A stretch of 64,000 nucleotides of DNA from Streptomyces sp. PsTaAH-137 (lineage in GTDB: Bacteria; Actinomycetota; Actinomycetes; Streptomycetales; Streptomycetaceae): assembly GCF_003259365.1 (NCBI RefSeq), contig NZ_QLLY01000015.1, forward strand, positions 176,090-240,089, given 5' to 3'. Positions 15,994 through 24,826 of this stretch are shown here, piece by piece. How positions within the stretch are numbered: position 1 is the stretch's first letter; the number at the start of each line of letters is the position of its first letter. The position numbers were made by a program, and so were the translations under genes. The notes beneath the pieces are model-generated. The model was not told the DNA's origin. It saw only the letters and a program-made list of their open reading frames with translations, and did no database searches.

Positions 15994-18375
15994 GTGACCC
16001 CGAATCCAGAAGTCCGGCCCAGTTCACCGCTCCAGGAAGCCCTCTGGTGGATCCAGCACCGAGGCGGGCGGAAAGACCTGATGAACCTCACCTGGCGGCT
16101 GCGCACCGGCCGCCTCGACCCCGAAATCCTCACGGCCGCGTGGCGGCACGTCGTCGACCGGCACGCGGCACTGCGCACCGCGTTCGCGCGCCACGGGGAG
16201 AGCGTCGTACGCATCGTGCACCCGGCACCCTTCGACGCGCGGCCCCAGCAGATGATCTGGGACCGGACGCCCGGGGACCGGAGCGCGCAGGCGCTGCTCG
16301 ACGAGATCGCCGTCCGGCTGCACGCGATCCCCTTCGCCCTCGACGACGCACCCCTGGCCCGGCTCGCGCTGGTGCGCGTCGGACCGGTCGACGAACTCGT
16401 GGTCACGGCCCATCACTCGGTGCTCGACGGCTGGGGGATGCAGTTGCTCCTGGACGACCTGCACCGCGGCTATGTCGCGGTCCAGGACGGCGGCGTCGCG
16501 GCACTCGCCCGGGAGGCAGCCGTCCCGGCGCCCGCCGAGGAAGGGACGCACGCGCCGCCGACCGCGGCGGAGACCGAGTTCTGGACGGACCGGCTGCGCG
16601 GCGCGAGACCCGCGGCCCTGGTGGCCGAAGCCCGCGGCGCCGCGCCCGGTTCCGGTGCGGTGCTGCGCCACACCCTGTCGCCCCGATCGCGCGCCGCCGT
16701 CGAGACCATCGGCCGGCGCGTGGGCTGCACGGAGTTCGCCGTGCACCTCGCGGCCGTCCGCACCGTGCTCGCCCGGGGCGGGGCGACGGGACGCACCACC
16801 CTCGGCACGGTCGTGGCCAACCGCCCGACCCTCGCCGACCAGCGCAGCGTCGACTACCGGGCCAACACCGTCCTGCTGGCCGACGAGATCGGCGCGCAGG
16901 ACACCTTCGACGCGGTGGTGACGCGGGCGCGGGACAGCCTGTGGGAGAGCCTGCCGTTCCACCACGTGACCTATCCCGAGGTGTTCGCGCGCCTGGCCGA
17001 CGAGGACCGGGCCACGCTCGGCACCGTCCCGCCCGTCCTCGTGACCCATCACGGAGGGATCGGCTCGGGGATCACGCTCGGCGACGAGCCCGCCCGCCTG
17101 CTGGCCAGCCCGTCGACCAGCGCCCGCTGCCAGATGCTCGTCGGCGTCTTCGACGACGGCGCGGACACGGTGCTCGAGGTCGAGTACGACACCTGCGCCC
17201 TCGGCGAGAGAACGGTGCGCGTGTTTCTCGCCGACGTCGAGGCGGTCCTGGCCGCGTCGACGGCCGAGGGGAGCCGCGTGGCGGATCTGCGGGTGGCGAC
17301 CAGGGCCACGGCCCGGCGGGCCCGGCCGGCGGGCGGGCCGGACGCGGCCGTGAGCGTCGACCCGGCGGAGGGCGTACTGGCCGACTGGCAGCGCGTGTTC
17401 GGCCGTACCGTGCGCCCGCACGACGACTTCTTCGCCCTGGGCGGCCATTCGCTCCAGGTACTGGAACTGGTGGCCTGCGTCGAGAAGAACAGCGGAGCCG
17501 AACTCGACCTGGAGGCCTGGCTGGAGGAGCCGACGCCCGCACGGATGGAACAACTGCTGAGCACCGCCGCGACGGACACGGCCGCCCCGGACCCGACAGC
17601 GCCCGCGCTCGCCCGCCCCGTGGTGCTGCGGGCGGGAGCACCCGGCGGCCGGCACCTGCATCTGGTGCACGGCGCGGGAGTGGGCGTGCTGCCCTACCGC
17701 GAACTCGCCGCGGCGCTGCCCGGCGACTGGCGGGTGACGGTCAGCGAGGACGACGGCGTCGCCGAGGCGAGCGTCGAGGACATGGCGGCCCGCTACGCGG
17801 CGCAACTCCTCGCCGACGGGCTGCCCGACCTGCTCGGCGGCTGGTCCATGGGCGGTCTGCTGGCCCACGAGATCGCCGCCGGGCTCCGGGCGGACGGCCA
17901 CCCGTGCCCGCCGCTGCTCCTGCTGGACGCGCCGGTCCCGGGCGCCGTGCCGGAGGCGGGCACCGACGCCTTCGCCCGCGCCGCCCTGCGCGGCGCGGCC
18001 CCCGGCCCGCGCGTGCCGGACCGGCTCGGTCTCGGGCCGCGCGACGACCAGGCGCTCGAGACGCTGGCCGTCCTGCTGCGCGTCACCTCCGGCGACGCCG
18101 TCACAGACGCCCTGCACGCACGCCACGCCCTGCACCGCCGCCACGTGGCGGCGATGACGGCCCCACGCACGCCCCGGGTCGTCGACGTGCCGGCGCTGGT
18201 GGTGGCGGCGGACCTCGACGACGGCGATCTCGACCGCTGGCGGGGCTTCCTCGCCGGCGACACGCGCTGTGTGCGCACGGCGGCCGACCACTACGGGCTG
18301 CTGACCCGTCCCGCCGTCGACGAGGTGGCCCGGCTGGCGGTCGACCTGATGAGCGCCTCCGCGACGGCGCGATGA
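15994..18375 (+). CDS. NRPS module C-T-TE (condensation, carrier, thioesterase)
   Basis: About 793 residues. A condensation domain (roughly 5-440) has the active-site motif HHSVLDG at 140-146. A carrier domain has Ser486 in FALGGHSLQVLEL. A thioesterase (roughly 540-790) has the nucleophile in GGWSMGG (Ser618) and a late His in ADHYGLL. There is no adenylation domain, so its carrier must be loaded in trans, most simply by the divergent stand-alone A protein. The GTG at 15994 follows GGTGAGGA; the open frame continues upstream through AT-rich promoter DNA. A terminal TE implies that this protein makes the last bond and releases the product. Confidence 0.9.
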   Translation: MTPNPEVRPSSPLQEALWWIQHRGGRKDLMNLTWRLRTGRLDPEILTAAWRHVVDRHAALRTAFARHGESVVRIVHPAPFDARPQQMIWDRTPGDRSAQALLDEIAVRLHAIPFALDDAPLARLALVRVGPVDELVVTAHHSVLDGWGMQLLLDDLHRGYVAVQDGGVAALAREAAVPAPAEEGTHAPPTAAETEFWTDRLRGARPAALVAEARGAAPGSGAVLRHTLSPRSRAAVETIGRRVGCTEFAVHLAAVRTVLARGGATGRTTLGTVVANRPTLADQRSVDYRANTVLLADEIGAQDTFDAVVTRARDSLWESLPFHHVTYPEVFARLADEDRATLGTVPPVLVTHHGGIGSGITLGDEPARLLASPSTSARCQMLVGVFDDGADTVLEVEYDTCALGERTVRVFLADVEAVLAASTAEGSRVADLRVATRATARRARPAGGPDAAVSVDPAEGVLADWQRVFGRTVRPHDDFFALGGHSLQVLELVACVEKNSGAELDLEAWLEEPTPARMEQLLSTAATDTAAPDPTAPALARPVVLRAGAPGGRHLHLVHGAGVGVLPYRELAAALPGDWRVTVSEDDGVAEASVEDMAARYAAQLLADGLPDLLGGWSMGGLLAHEIAAGLRADGHPCPPLLLLDAPVPGAVPEAGTDAFARAALRGAAPGPRVPDRLGLGPRDDQALETLAVLLRVTSGDAVTDALHARHALHRRHVAAMTAPRTPRVVDVPALVVAADLDDGDLDRWRGFLAGDTRCVRTAADHYGLLTRPAVDEVARLAVDLMSASATAR

Positions 18376-18419
18376 CCCGGGGCCGTCGGGTGCCGCACGG
18401 GAGCGGTCCCGGTGTTCCG

Positions 18420-18983
18420 TCAGCCGGACTGTGCGGCTCCGGCGGCCTGCCGGGCCGCGTAGCGCCGGGCCTTCGCGCGGTTGCCGCACACGCGCATCGA
18501 GCACCAGCGGCCGCTGCGGTTCTTGGAGGTGTCCCAGAAGACCCAGGCGCAGGCGTGCTCGGAGCAGCGCTTGAGCCGGGCGGCCTCGCCGGTGACGGCC
18601 AGTTCGCTCCAGGCGACGGCGAGCGCCGCGAGCGCCTTCCTGGACGCCGTCAGCTCCGGGGCGGGAGCCAGGGTGCCGGGCGTGTCGCCGCCCGCGACGA
18701 CCACGAGGGGCAGTGCGCGCAGCGCCTCGGTCGCGCCGTCCTGGAGCGCCGGGTCGGGCCGGTCGCCCACGTGCACGCCGAGGGCCTCGCGGAGGCCGGA
18801 GCGCAGGCGCAGTCCCAGGGCGTGGTCCACGGCGCCGACCCGCTCGCCGCCGCGCAGCAGCCCCTGGGCGCGCAGCCAGTCGTCGAGCTTGCGGGCCGTG
18901 TCGATCTCGTCGGTCGCGTCCTCGACGTCGACCGTGTTGGCGAACGCCTGGATCAGCTGGGCGGACGCCGGTGCGTCACGCAT
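18420..18983 (-). CDS. CGNR zinc-finger regulator (ABATE domain)
   Basis: About 187 residues. The N-terminal ABATE-type domain precedes a C-terminal zinc finger, CSEHACAWVFWDTSKN followed by RWCSMRVCGNRAKARRY. This is the signature of CGNR transcriptional regulators common in Streptomyces. It is divergent from an MFS exporter across a 139-base spacer containing palindromes, the usual arrangement for a local repressor of the exporter. Confidence 0.9.
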   Translation of the reverse strand: MRDAPASAQLIQAFANTVDVEDATDEIDTARKLDDWLRAQGLLRGGERVGAVDHALGLRLRSGLREALGVHVGDRPDPALQDGATEALRALPLVVVAGGDTPGTLAPAPELTASRKALAALAVAWSELAVTGEAARLKRCSEHACAWVFWDTSKNRSGRWCSMRVCGNRAKARRYAARQAAGAAQSG

Positions 18984-19018
18984 GAGCCACCTCCCGGGTC
19001 GGCTTCCAGCCTACACCG

Positions 19019-19032
19019 GATAACCGGCTATC
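19019..19032. promoter_or_regulatory. Palindromic operator candidate for the CGNR regulator
   Basis: GATAACCGGCTATC is a near-perfect palindrome (GATA-N-CCGG-N-TATC) 36 bases before the CGNR start. A second inverted repeat, AACCG-TTAGA-CGGTT (19097-19111), lies just before the MFS ribosome-binding site. Both fall in the divergent spacer and are plausible repressor sites. Confidence 0.45.
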
Positions 19033-19122
19033 GGCTTTGCCGGGTAGCCGTGAGGTGGTTTCCGTGCCAGACTCGACATCCCGGATTCACCAGCAAAACC
19101 GTTAGACGGTTAGGGGAGACTG

Positions 19123-20463
19123 ATGAGTGACCAGAGCGTCGACACCGCGCGGGCGCCGGTGGGGCTCGCCGAGCCCGTGACGGCACCCGCCGCCCCTGAC
19201 CACGCCGAGCCCACCGCGCGCCGCGGCACCCGCAACACCGTCGTCCTGCTCGTCTTCACCGCGATCACCAACCTCGCCGACGGCGTCACCAAGATCGCGC
19301 TGCCGCTCCTGGCCGCCCGGGCCTCCGCGTCCCCGGCCCAGGTCTCCGCGGTCTCCCTCACCCTCTCCCTGCCCTGGCTGCTGGCCGCCCTCCACGTCGG
19401 CGTGCTGGTGGACCGCCTCGACCGGCGCCGCCTGCTCTGGGGTGCGAATGGGCTGCGCCTGACCGCCCTCGGCGCCCTGATGCCGCTCGCGGCGGCCGAC
19501 GCCGTGACCATCCCGGTGCTCTGCGCCGCCGGCCTCGTCCTGGGCGTCGCCGAGGTCATCGCCCTGACCTCGGCCTCGGCCATGATCCCGGCGCTGACCC
19601 CGCCGGAGGGCCGCGAGCGGGCCAACACCTGGATCGCGGGCGCGGAGACGGTCTGCAACGAGTTCGCCGGCCCCTTCGTCGGCGGCCTGCTGCTCGCCGC
19701 GGGCACCGGCGTCGCCCTCGGCACGACTTGGCTGTCGTACCTCGCCGCCTCGCTCGTCGTCGTCCTGCTCGTGGGCCGCTTCCGCGCGAGCCGACGGACG
19801 GACGGCCGGGCGGACGCCGAGACCGCCGCTCCCGAGACCGTCCGCGTGCAGATCGTGGACGGCCTGAGCTACCTGTGGCGGCACACCCTGCTGCGCACCA
19901 TGGCGCTCATCCTCACCGTCCTGTGCGCGTGCTGGGGAGCCTGGCTCGCCCTGATGCCGCTGTTCGCCACCTCCGTCATGCACCTGAGCCCGAGCGAGTA
20001 CGGGACCCTGCTGAGCGCCCTCGGCGTCGGCGGCCTGGCCGGCGCCCTCGCCGTCACCTGGCTCAACCGCTTCTTCGGCCGCCGCTGGGTCATGTTCGCC
20101 GACCTCGTCGGCACCTTCGCGATGATGGCCGTCCCCGCCGTGACGACGAACCTCTGGGCGGTGGCCGTCGCCGCCTTCCTCGGCGGCATGGGCGGCACCC
20201 TGTGGACGGTGAACGCGCGGACCATGGCGCAGCGGCTCGTGCCCGACGCCATGCTCGGTCGCTTCGGAGCCGTCAGCCGGCTGTTCAGCTGGGGAGCCAT
20301 GCCGATCGGCGCGGGCCTGATGGGCCTGCTCGCCGAATGGTTCGGACTGCGTCTCGCCTTCGGCTTCTTCGCCGTGACGGTCGCCCTCACCGTCCCGCCG
20401 TTCCTGCGCGTGCTCACCCGGTCCGCGCTCGCGGAGGCGTTCGGCGACAAGCCGCGCGCCTGA
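19123..20463 (+). CDS. MFS exporter (DHA3/EntS-like)
   Basis: About 446 residues with 12 predicted membrane segments. ITNLADGVTKIALPLLAARA and the loop DRLDRRRLLWGAN are typical of the macrolide or siderophore exporter branch. GGGGAGAC precedes the ATG and a strong terminator follows. It is probably controlled by the divergent CGNR regulator and, from its position between NRPS genes, is a good candidate product exporter. The substrate is unknown. Confidence 0.9.
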   Translation: MSDQSVDTARAPVGLAEPVTAPAAPDHAEPTARRGTRNTVVLLVFTAITNLADGVTKIALPLLAARASASPAQVSAVSLTLSLPWLLAALHVGVLVDRLDRRRLLWGANGLRLTALGALMPLAAADAVTIPVLCAAGLVLGVAEVIALTSASAMIPALTPPEGRERANTWIAGAETVCNEFAGPFVGGLLLAAGTGVALGTTWLSYLAASLVVVLLVGRFRASRRTDGRADAETAAPETVRVQIVDGLSYLWRHTLLRTMALILTVLCACWGAWLALMPLFATSVMHLSPSEYGTLLSALGVGGLAGALAVTWLNRFFGRRWVMFADLVGTFAMMAVPAVTTNLWAVAVAAFLGGMGGTLWTVNARTMAQRLVPDAMLGRFGAVSRLFSWGAMPIGAGLMGLLAEWFGLRLAFGFFAVTVALTVPPFLRVLTRSALAEAFGDKPRA

Positions 20464-20492
20464 CGGGCGCCGCCAGCACCACCGCACGACCC

Positions 20493-20522
20493 AGGAGGAG
20501 GCCGGTGAACCGGCCTCCTCCT
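20493..20522 (+). terminator. Rho-independent terminator after the MFS exporter
   Basis: A perfect 13-bp stem (arms 20493-20505 and 20510-20522) with TGAA loop is followed by the T-rich CCTTTTG. It separates the exporter from the main NRPS operon. Confidence 0.9.
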
Positions 20523-20691
20523 TCCTTTTGATCTATCGAATTCATTGATGACTCCTTTTCGTGGAGGCTTCGCGGGGGTCGGCAATCACGTCTTTCAATA
20601 GGTGCGCCAGGCGGCTGTTGACCGTCGGAAGGCCCCTGCTGAACTATTTGTGGTGCGCCACGAAGCGACCTTTCCCCGAGGAGCCTTTGTA
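20523..20691 (+). promoter_or_regulatory. Promoter region of the main NRPS operon
   Basis: An AT-rich leader (GATCTATCGAATTCATTGATGA at its start, split by GC stretches) contains TTGACC at about 20620 and the motif CTATTTGTGGT at 20644-20654, shared with the C-T-TE promoter region. GAGGAG near 20678 is the ribosome-binding site for the first gene. Exact -35/-10 boxes are uncertain. Confidence 0.4.
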
Positions 20692-20946
20692 ATGAACCAT
20701 GCGGACGAGATGGTCGACGCGGAAATAGGGTCCGTCCTTTCGAGACACATCCGTGCGTCATTCGACGACAATTCCCTGCTGGCCGAGGTGGGACTGCATT
20801 CCCTGTCCGTGCTGCGCATCGCCAGTGAGCTGATCACCGACCCGGATCAGGAGATCGACCCCACCGGTCTCGCCTCGGTGCGCACGGTGGGCGAACTCCG
20901 CCAGTGGCTGCGCGGACTCCTCACGCCGAAGGAGAGCCTCCGATGA
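20692..20946 (+). CDS. Free-standing carrier protein
   Basis: About 84 residues with carrier serine Ser37 in EVGLHSLSVLRIASEL. The LHSL form is closer to peptidyl carriers than to fatty-acid ACPs. GAGGAGCC precedes the ATG at 20692. Its stop overlaps the C-A-T gene start by four bases, making it the first gene of the 17-kb operon. It may be the starter carrier whose cargo is the donor for the C domain of the next protein, loaded in trans. Confidence 0.85.
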   Translation: MNHADEMVDAEIGSVLSRHIRASFDDNSLLAEVGLHSLSVLRIASELITDPDQEIDPTGLASVRTVGELRQWLRGLLTPKESLR

Positions 20947-23900
20947 CCGTCGCACCGCAGATTCCCACGGCCACCCTCCCGCTCACCGCCGCCCAGAAGG
21001 GGCTCCTCGTCGTGCACCGCACGGTGCCGGTGCCTCATCTCTACAACGTCGTGGCCGAACTGGAACTGGACCCCGGCCTCACCCCGGCCGCCCTCGCCCC
21101 GGCCCTCATCGACGTCCTCGCGGTGCAGCCGGCCCTGCGCCTCGCGATCCGTGAGGGTGCCGACCCGCACGCCGTGCTCGGCGACGTCCCCTCCGACGCC
21201 CCGCTCCACCACGTCACCACCGAGGCGGCGGAGTTCGACCGGCGGCGCACCGAACTCCTCGCGGAACTGGGCGACACCGCTTTCGACCTGACGCGCGCCC
21301 CGCTGCTGCGCGCCGTGCTGCTCCGCGCCGCCGACGGCACCCGCTCGACCCTGCTCCTCGTGGTGCACCACCTCGTCTTCGACGGCTTCTCGCTGCGCCG
21401 GTTCGTCGGCGACCTGACCGCGTCCGTCCAGGGCACCCTGGACGTCGCGACGGTACGCGCCGGTCGTGAACGCGCCCTGGGGCGCGAGCTGGAGGCCCAG
21501 CTCAAGGCGGCGGACGACGACGGGACGGAGCGCGCGGCGAAGGCCCTGGCCGACCGGCTGCGGGCCACCCCCGCCACGGTCCTCAACCCGCGCCCCAACC
21601 GCCCCGCGACCACCGACTTCACCGGGACCCGGCGCGAGATCCGGCTCTCGCCCCGGCAGTCCGCGGACCTGGACGGCCTGTGCGCGACGCTCGGCGTCAG
21701 CCCGTTCGTCCTCTTCTCCGCCGCCTACGCGGCCGTGCTCGCCCGGCACTCCGCCAACACCACCGTCGTCTTCGGCAGCCCCGTCATGGCGCGCCGCACC
21801 CTCGGCTCCTTCGACCTGTGCGGCTTCTTCGTCAACACCCTGCCGCTCATCGTCGACGTGTCCTGGGACACCCCCTTCGACGTCTTCGCCAAGGAGACCG
21901 TGCAGGCCGAGGCCGGCCGGGCCCGCGCCGACGCCGCCGTCTCCTTCGACCGCATCGTCCGCCACGTCGACCCGGACCGCTCGACCAACCGCAACCCGGT
22001 CTTCTCCTGCATGCTCGCCCTCCAGGACGCGACCGACGCCGAGCCCGGATCCCCGGTGCGCCGCGTACGCGAACACGGCAACGGCACCGCCAAGTTCGAC
22101 CTCTGGCTCGGGGTGACCCCCGGCCCCGAAGGCTGGTCCCTGGAGCTGGAGAGCGACCGCGAACTGCTGCCCGAACCCCTGGCCGACGCGCTCGCCGCAT
22201 CCCTGCGCACCGTCCTCGACCGGGCCGTCGAACAGCCCGGCCGGACCGTCGCCGACCTCTTCGAGGACACCTCGGCCGAGGACTCCCACGCCACCGACGG
22301 CTTCCGGCGCCGCCTGCCCCAGGCCGACCTGTACGGCGCGGTGCGCGCCGCGGCGGCGGCGCGGCCCGGGCAGGTCGCCGTCCAGGAGGACGGCCGCCGG
22401 CTGACCTACGCCGAGCTGGACCGTCTCGCCACGACCGGCGCGGCCGCGCTGGCCGCACGCGGCGTCACCCGCGGCACCGTCGTCGGCCTCACCACGACCA
22501 CGCTCGTGGACACCGTCGTCACCGTCCTCGCGGTCCTCGCCCGCGGCGCGGTCTTCCTGCCGCTCGACCTCGGCCTGCCCGCCGAGCGGCTGACGTACAT
22601 GACCGGCAAGGCCGACTGCCGCCTGGTCGTGGGGGACGACCCCGTCGACGGCGTGGACCTGCTCACCCCGGCCGAACTGACCGCGGGGCCGCAGGACATG
22701 ACATCCGACGAGTCCGCCCCGACCGGCGCCTCCGACGGCGTGTACATCATGTTCACCTCGGGCTCCACCGGCCGCCCGAAGGGCGTGCTGATGAACAGCG
22801 GCCCCCTGATGAACCTCACCGAGTGGCAGCTCGACGCCCTGGACATGGACGAGCGCACCCGCTTCCTGCAGTACGCGCCGCTGGGGTTCGACGTCTCCTT
22901 CCAGGAGATCCTGCCCACCCTCGTCGCGGGCGGGACGCTGGTCTCCCGCGAGCCGGCCGACCGCCGTGACCTGCCCGCCGTCGTCGAGCGCGTCCGCGCG
23001 CACCGGGTCACCCATGTCTACCTCCCGGTCGCCGCGCTGCCCGCCTTCGTCCGGGCCGCGCAGGACTCGGGCGACGCGCTGCCGCACCTGAGCCACGTCT
23101 GCGTCTCCGGCGAACAACTCCTGCTCGACGACCGCGTCCGGAGCTTCTTCGCCGACCGCCCGCACCTGAGCCTGGTGAACCTGTACGGCCCGACCGAGAC
23201 CCACGCCGTCACCACGCACCGGCTCACCGCCGACCACCGCCCCTGGCCCTCCCACGTCCCCATCGGCCGCCCGATCACCGACGTGGCAGCCCATGTGGTG
23301 GACACCACGGGCCACCTCGCCCCGCGCGGCGTGCCCGGCGAGCTGTACCTCGCGGGTGCCTGCCCCGCACTGGGCTACGTCAACGACCCCGCCCGCACGG
23401 ACGAACGGTTCCTGCCCGACCCGTACGCCGAGGACGCCCGGGCCCGTATGTACCGCACCGGTGACCAGGTCCTGCGCGACGAGAGCGGCGCGCTGCTCTT
23501 CCTCGGCCGCGACGACGACCAGGTCAAGATCCGCGGCTACCGGGTCGAGCTGGGCGAGCTGGAGAGCGCCGCCGCCTCCCACCCCGATGTGGCCCGCGCC
23601 GTCGGAGTCGTGCACGGCGAGGGCCACGAACGCCGCCTCGCCCTGTTCTTCCGGCCCGAGGACGGCCGTTCGCCCGACCCGGACGGCATCCGCACGCACG
23701 TTGCGGCCGCCCTGCCCGGCTACATGGTGCCCGCCCGGGTCTTCCCCCTGGACGCGGTGCCCACCACCCGCAACGGCAAGGTGGACCGCGCCGCCCTCGC
23801 CGCCCGGGCCCAGCGCGCCCTGGCCGATGAGGCACGGTCCGCGCCCGCCGTGACCACCACCGACGATCCGCTCGTCGCGGCGCTCCAGCAGATGTGGGCG

Positions 23901-24095
23901 AAGCTGCTCGGCATCGCGGAGGTGCCCGTCGACCGGTCGCTCCTGGAGCACGGCGCCCACTCGTTGACCGTGATGGCCGCCGGCGCCCGCATCGAGGAGG
24001 AGTACGGCGTCCAGATCCCGATCCTCGACTTCTTCCGCGACCCGACCGTCCGCGCGCAGGCGGCCTGGATCACCACGCTCCGCGAGGACGCCTGA
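20943..24095 (+). CDS. NRPS module C-A-T
   Basis: About 1050 residues. The condensation domain (10-440) has HHLVFDG at 142-148. The adenylation domain (about 470-960) has YIMFTSGSTGRPKG, NLYGPTETHAV, MYRTGDQV, KIRGYRVELGELE and TRNGKVDRAAL. The carrier has Ser1007 in EHGAHSLTVM. The A-domain pocket, aligned by eye with GrsA, reads D-V-Q-Y-C-S-L-A-V-K. The D-V-Q start is shared with proline-type codes, so a cyclic or secondary amino acid is a possibility, not a conclusion. The presence of a ProA homologue downstream is consistent. It overlaps its neighbours by four and one bases. Confidence 0.93.
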   Translation: MTVAPQIPTATLPLTAAQKGLLVVHRTVPVPHLYNVVAELELDPGLTPAALAPALIDVLAVQPALRLAIREGADPHAVLGDVPSDAPLHHVTTEAAEFDRRRTELLAELGDTAFDLTRAPLLRAVLLRAADGTRSTLLLVVHHLVFDGFSLRRFVGDLTASVQGTLDVATVRAGRERALGRELEAQLKAADDDGTERAAKALADRLRATPATVLNPRPNRPATTDFTGTRREIRLSPRQSADLDGLCATLGVSPFVLFSAAYAAVLARHSANTTVVFGSPVMARRTLGSFDLCGFFVNTLPLIVDVSWDTPFDVFAKETVQAEAGRARADAAVSFDRIVRHVDPDRSTNRNPVFSCMLALQDATDAEPGSPVRRVREHGNGTAKFDLWLGVTPGPEGWSLELESDRELLPEPLADALAASLRTVLDRAVEQPGRTVADLFEDTSAEDSHATDGFRRRLPQADLYGAVRAAAAARPGQVAVQEDGRRLTYAELDRLATTGAAALAARGVTRGTVVGLTTTTLVDTVVTVLAVLARGAVFLPLDLGLPAERLTYMTGKADCRLVVGDDPVDGVDLLTPAELTAGPQDMTSDESAPTGASDGVYIMFTSGSTGRPKGVLMNSGPLMNLTEWQLDALDMDERTRFLQYAPLGFDVSFQEILPTLVAGGTLVSREPADRRDLPAVVERVRAHRVTHVYLPVAALPAFVRAAQDSGDALPHLSHVCVSGEQLLLDDRVRSFFADRPHLSLVNLYGPTETHAVTTHRLTADHRPWPSHVPIGRPITDVAAHVVDTTGHLAPRGVPGELYLAGACPALGYVNDPARTDERFLPDPYAEDARARMYRTGDQVLRDESGALLFLGRDDDQVKIRGYRVELGELESAAASHPDVARAVGVVHGEGHERRLALFFRPEDGRSPDPDGIRTHVAAALPGYMVPARVFPLDAVPTTRNGKVDRAALAARAQRALADEARSAPAVTTTDDPLVAALQQMWAKLLGIAEVPVDRSLLEHGAHSLTVMAAGARIEEEYGVQIPILDFFRDPTVRAQAAWITTLREDA

Positions 24096-24826
24096 TGCCG
24101 GCCACGACCCACGGGACCAAGCTGCTCGTCCCGCTCGCCCAGCGGCCCGGACCGCTCAGCAGCGTCCTGCTCCACCCGGCCGGCGGCGGCCTCGGCCAGT
24201 ACCTCGGCACCGCCGCCCGACTGGCGCGCCACGGCAGCGTGTTCGGCATCCGCGCCGCCGGACTGCTGCCCGGCGAGGACCCCGACGACGCCGTGACCGA
24301 CATGACCCGCACCTACCTGGACCTGCTCGACCACGTCCCCGACCGCCCACGCGTCCTGGTCGGCTGGTCCCTGGGCGGCGTCCTCGCCTGGGAACTCGCC
24401 GCACGTCTGGCCGAGACGGGCCCCGCCCCCGCCGTGGTGCTGATCGACAGCTTCACCGAGCACACCGCCCCCGACCCCGGAGCCAGGGCCCGCGTACTCG
24501 ACGCCATCGAGAAGTCCGTCAGCCACCTCGGAGACGGCACCGACGCGGACCGGGCCCGCACCACCGCGCTGGCCCACGTCCGGGCCAGCGCCGCGCACCG
24601 CACCCGCTCCCGGCCCGACGGCCCCGTCCTGCTGATGGCCTGCGCGGGCCCCGGCCGTGACCAACAGGTCGCCTCTTGGGGCGAGTTGACCGAACGGCTG
24701 ACCGTACGGGACCTCGACTGCGGTCACTTCGAGGTCTTCGAGCCGCCGAACCAACCGACGCTCCTGTCCCACCTCGACGCCTTCCTGGACCGGCTCACCG
24801 ACGCACCGCGGGAGACACCCCGATGA
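24095..24826 (+). CDS. Thioesterase (discrete NRPS TE)
   Basis: About 243 residues, alpha/beta hydrolase. It has LLHPAGGGLGQYL, the nucleophile elbow VGWSLGGVLAWE and a terminal histidine in LDCGHFEVF. GWSLGG matches NRPS-integrated TE domains more than GHSLG-type editing thioesterases, so it could release or transfer a peptidyl intermediate in trans. It starts at the TGATG junction with the C-A-T gene and overlaps the SDR by four bases. Confidence 0.88.
   Translation: MPATTHGTKLLVPLAQRPGPLSSVLLHPAGGGLGQYLGTAARLARHGSVFGIRAAGLLPGEDPDDAVTDMTRTYLDLLDHVPDRPRVLVGWSLGGVLAWELAARLAETGPAPAVVLIDSFTEHTAPDPGARARVLDAIEKSVSHLGDGTDADRARTTALAHVRASAAHRTRSRPDGPVLLMACAGPGRDQQVASWGELTERLTVRDLDCGHFEVFEPPNQPTLLSHLDAFLDRLTDAPRETPR

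Noticed and set aside
16024..18504. Long minus-strand open frame opposite the C-T-TE gene.
   Set aside because: Low-complexity translation and no start context; the plus strand encodes clear C, T and TE motifs.
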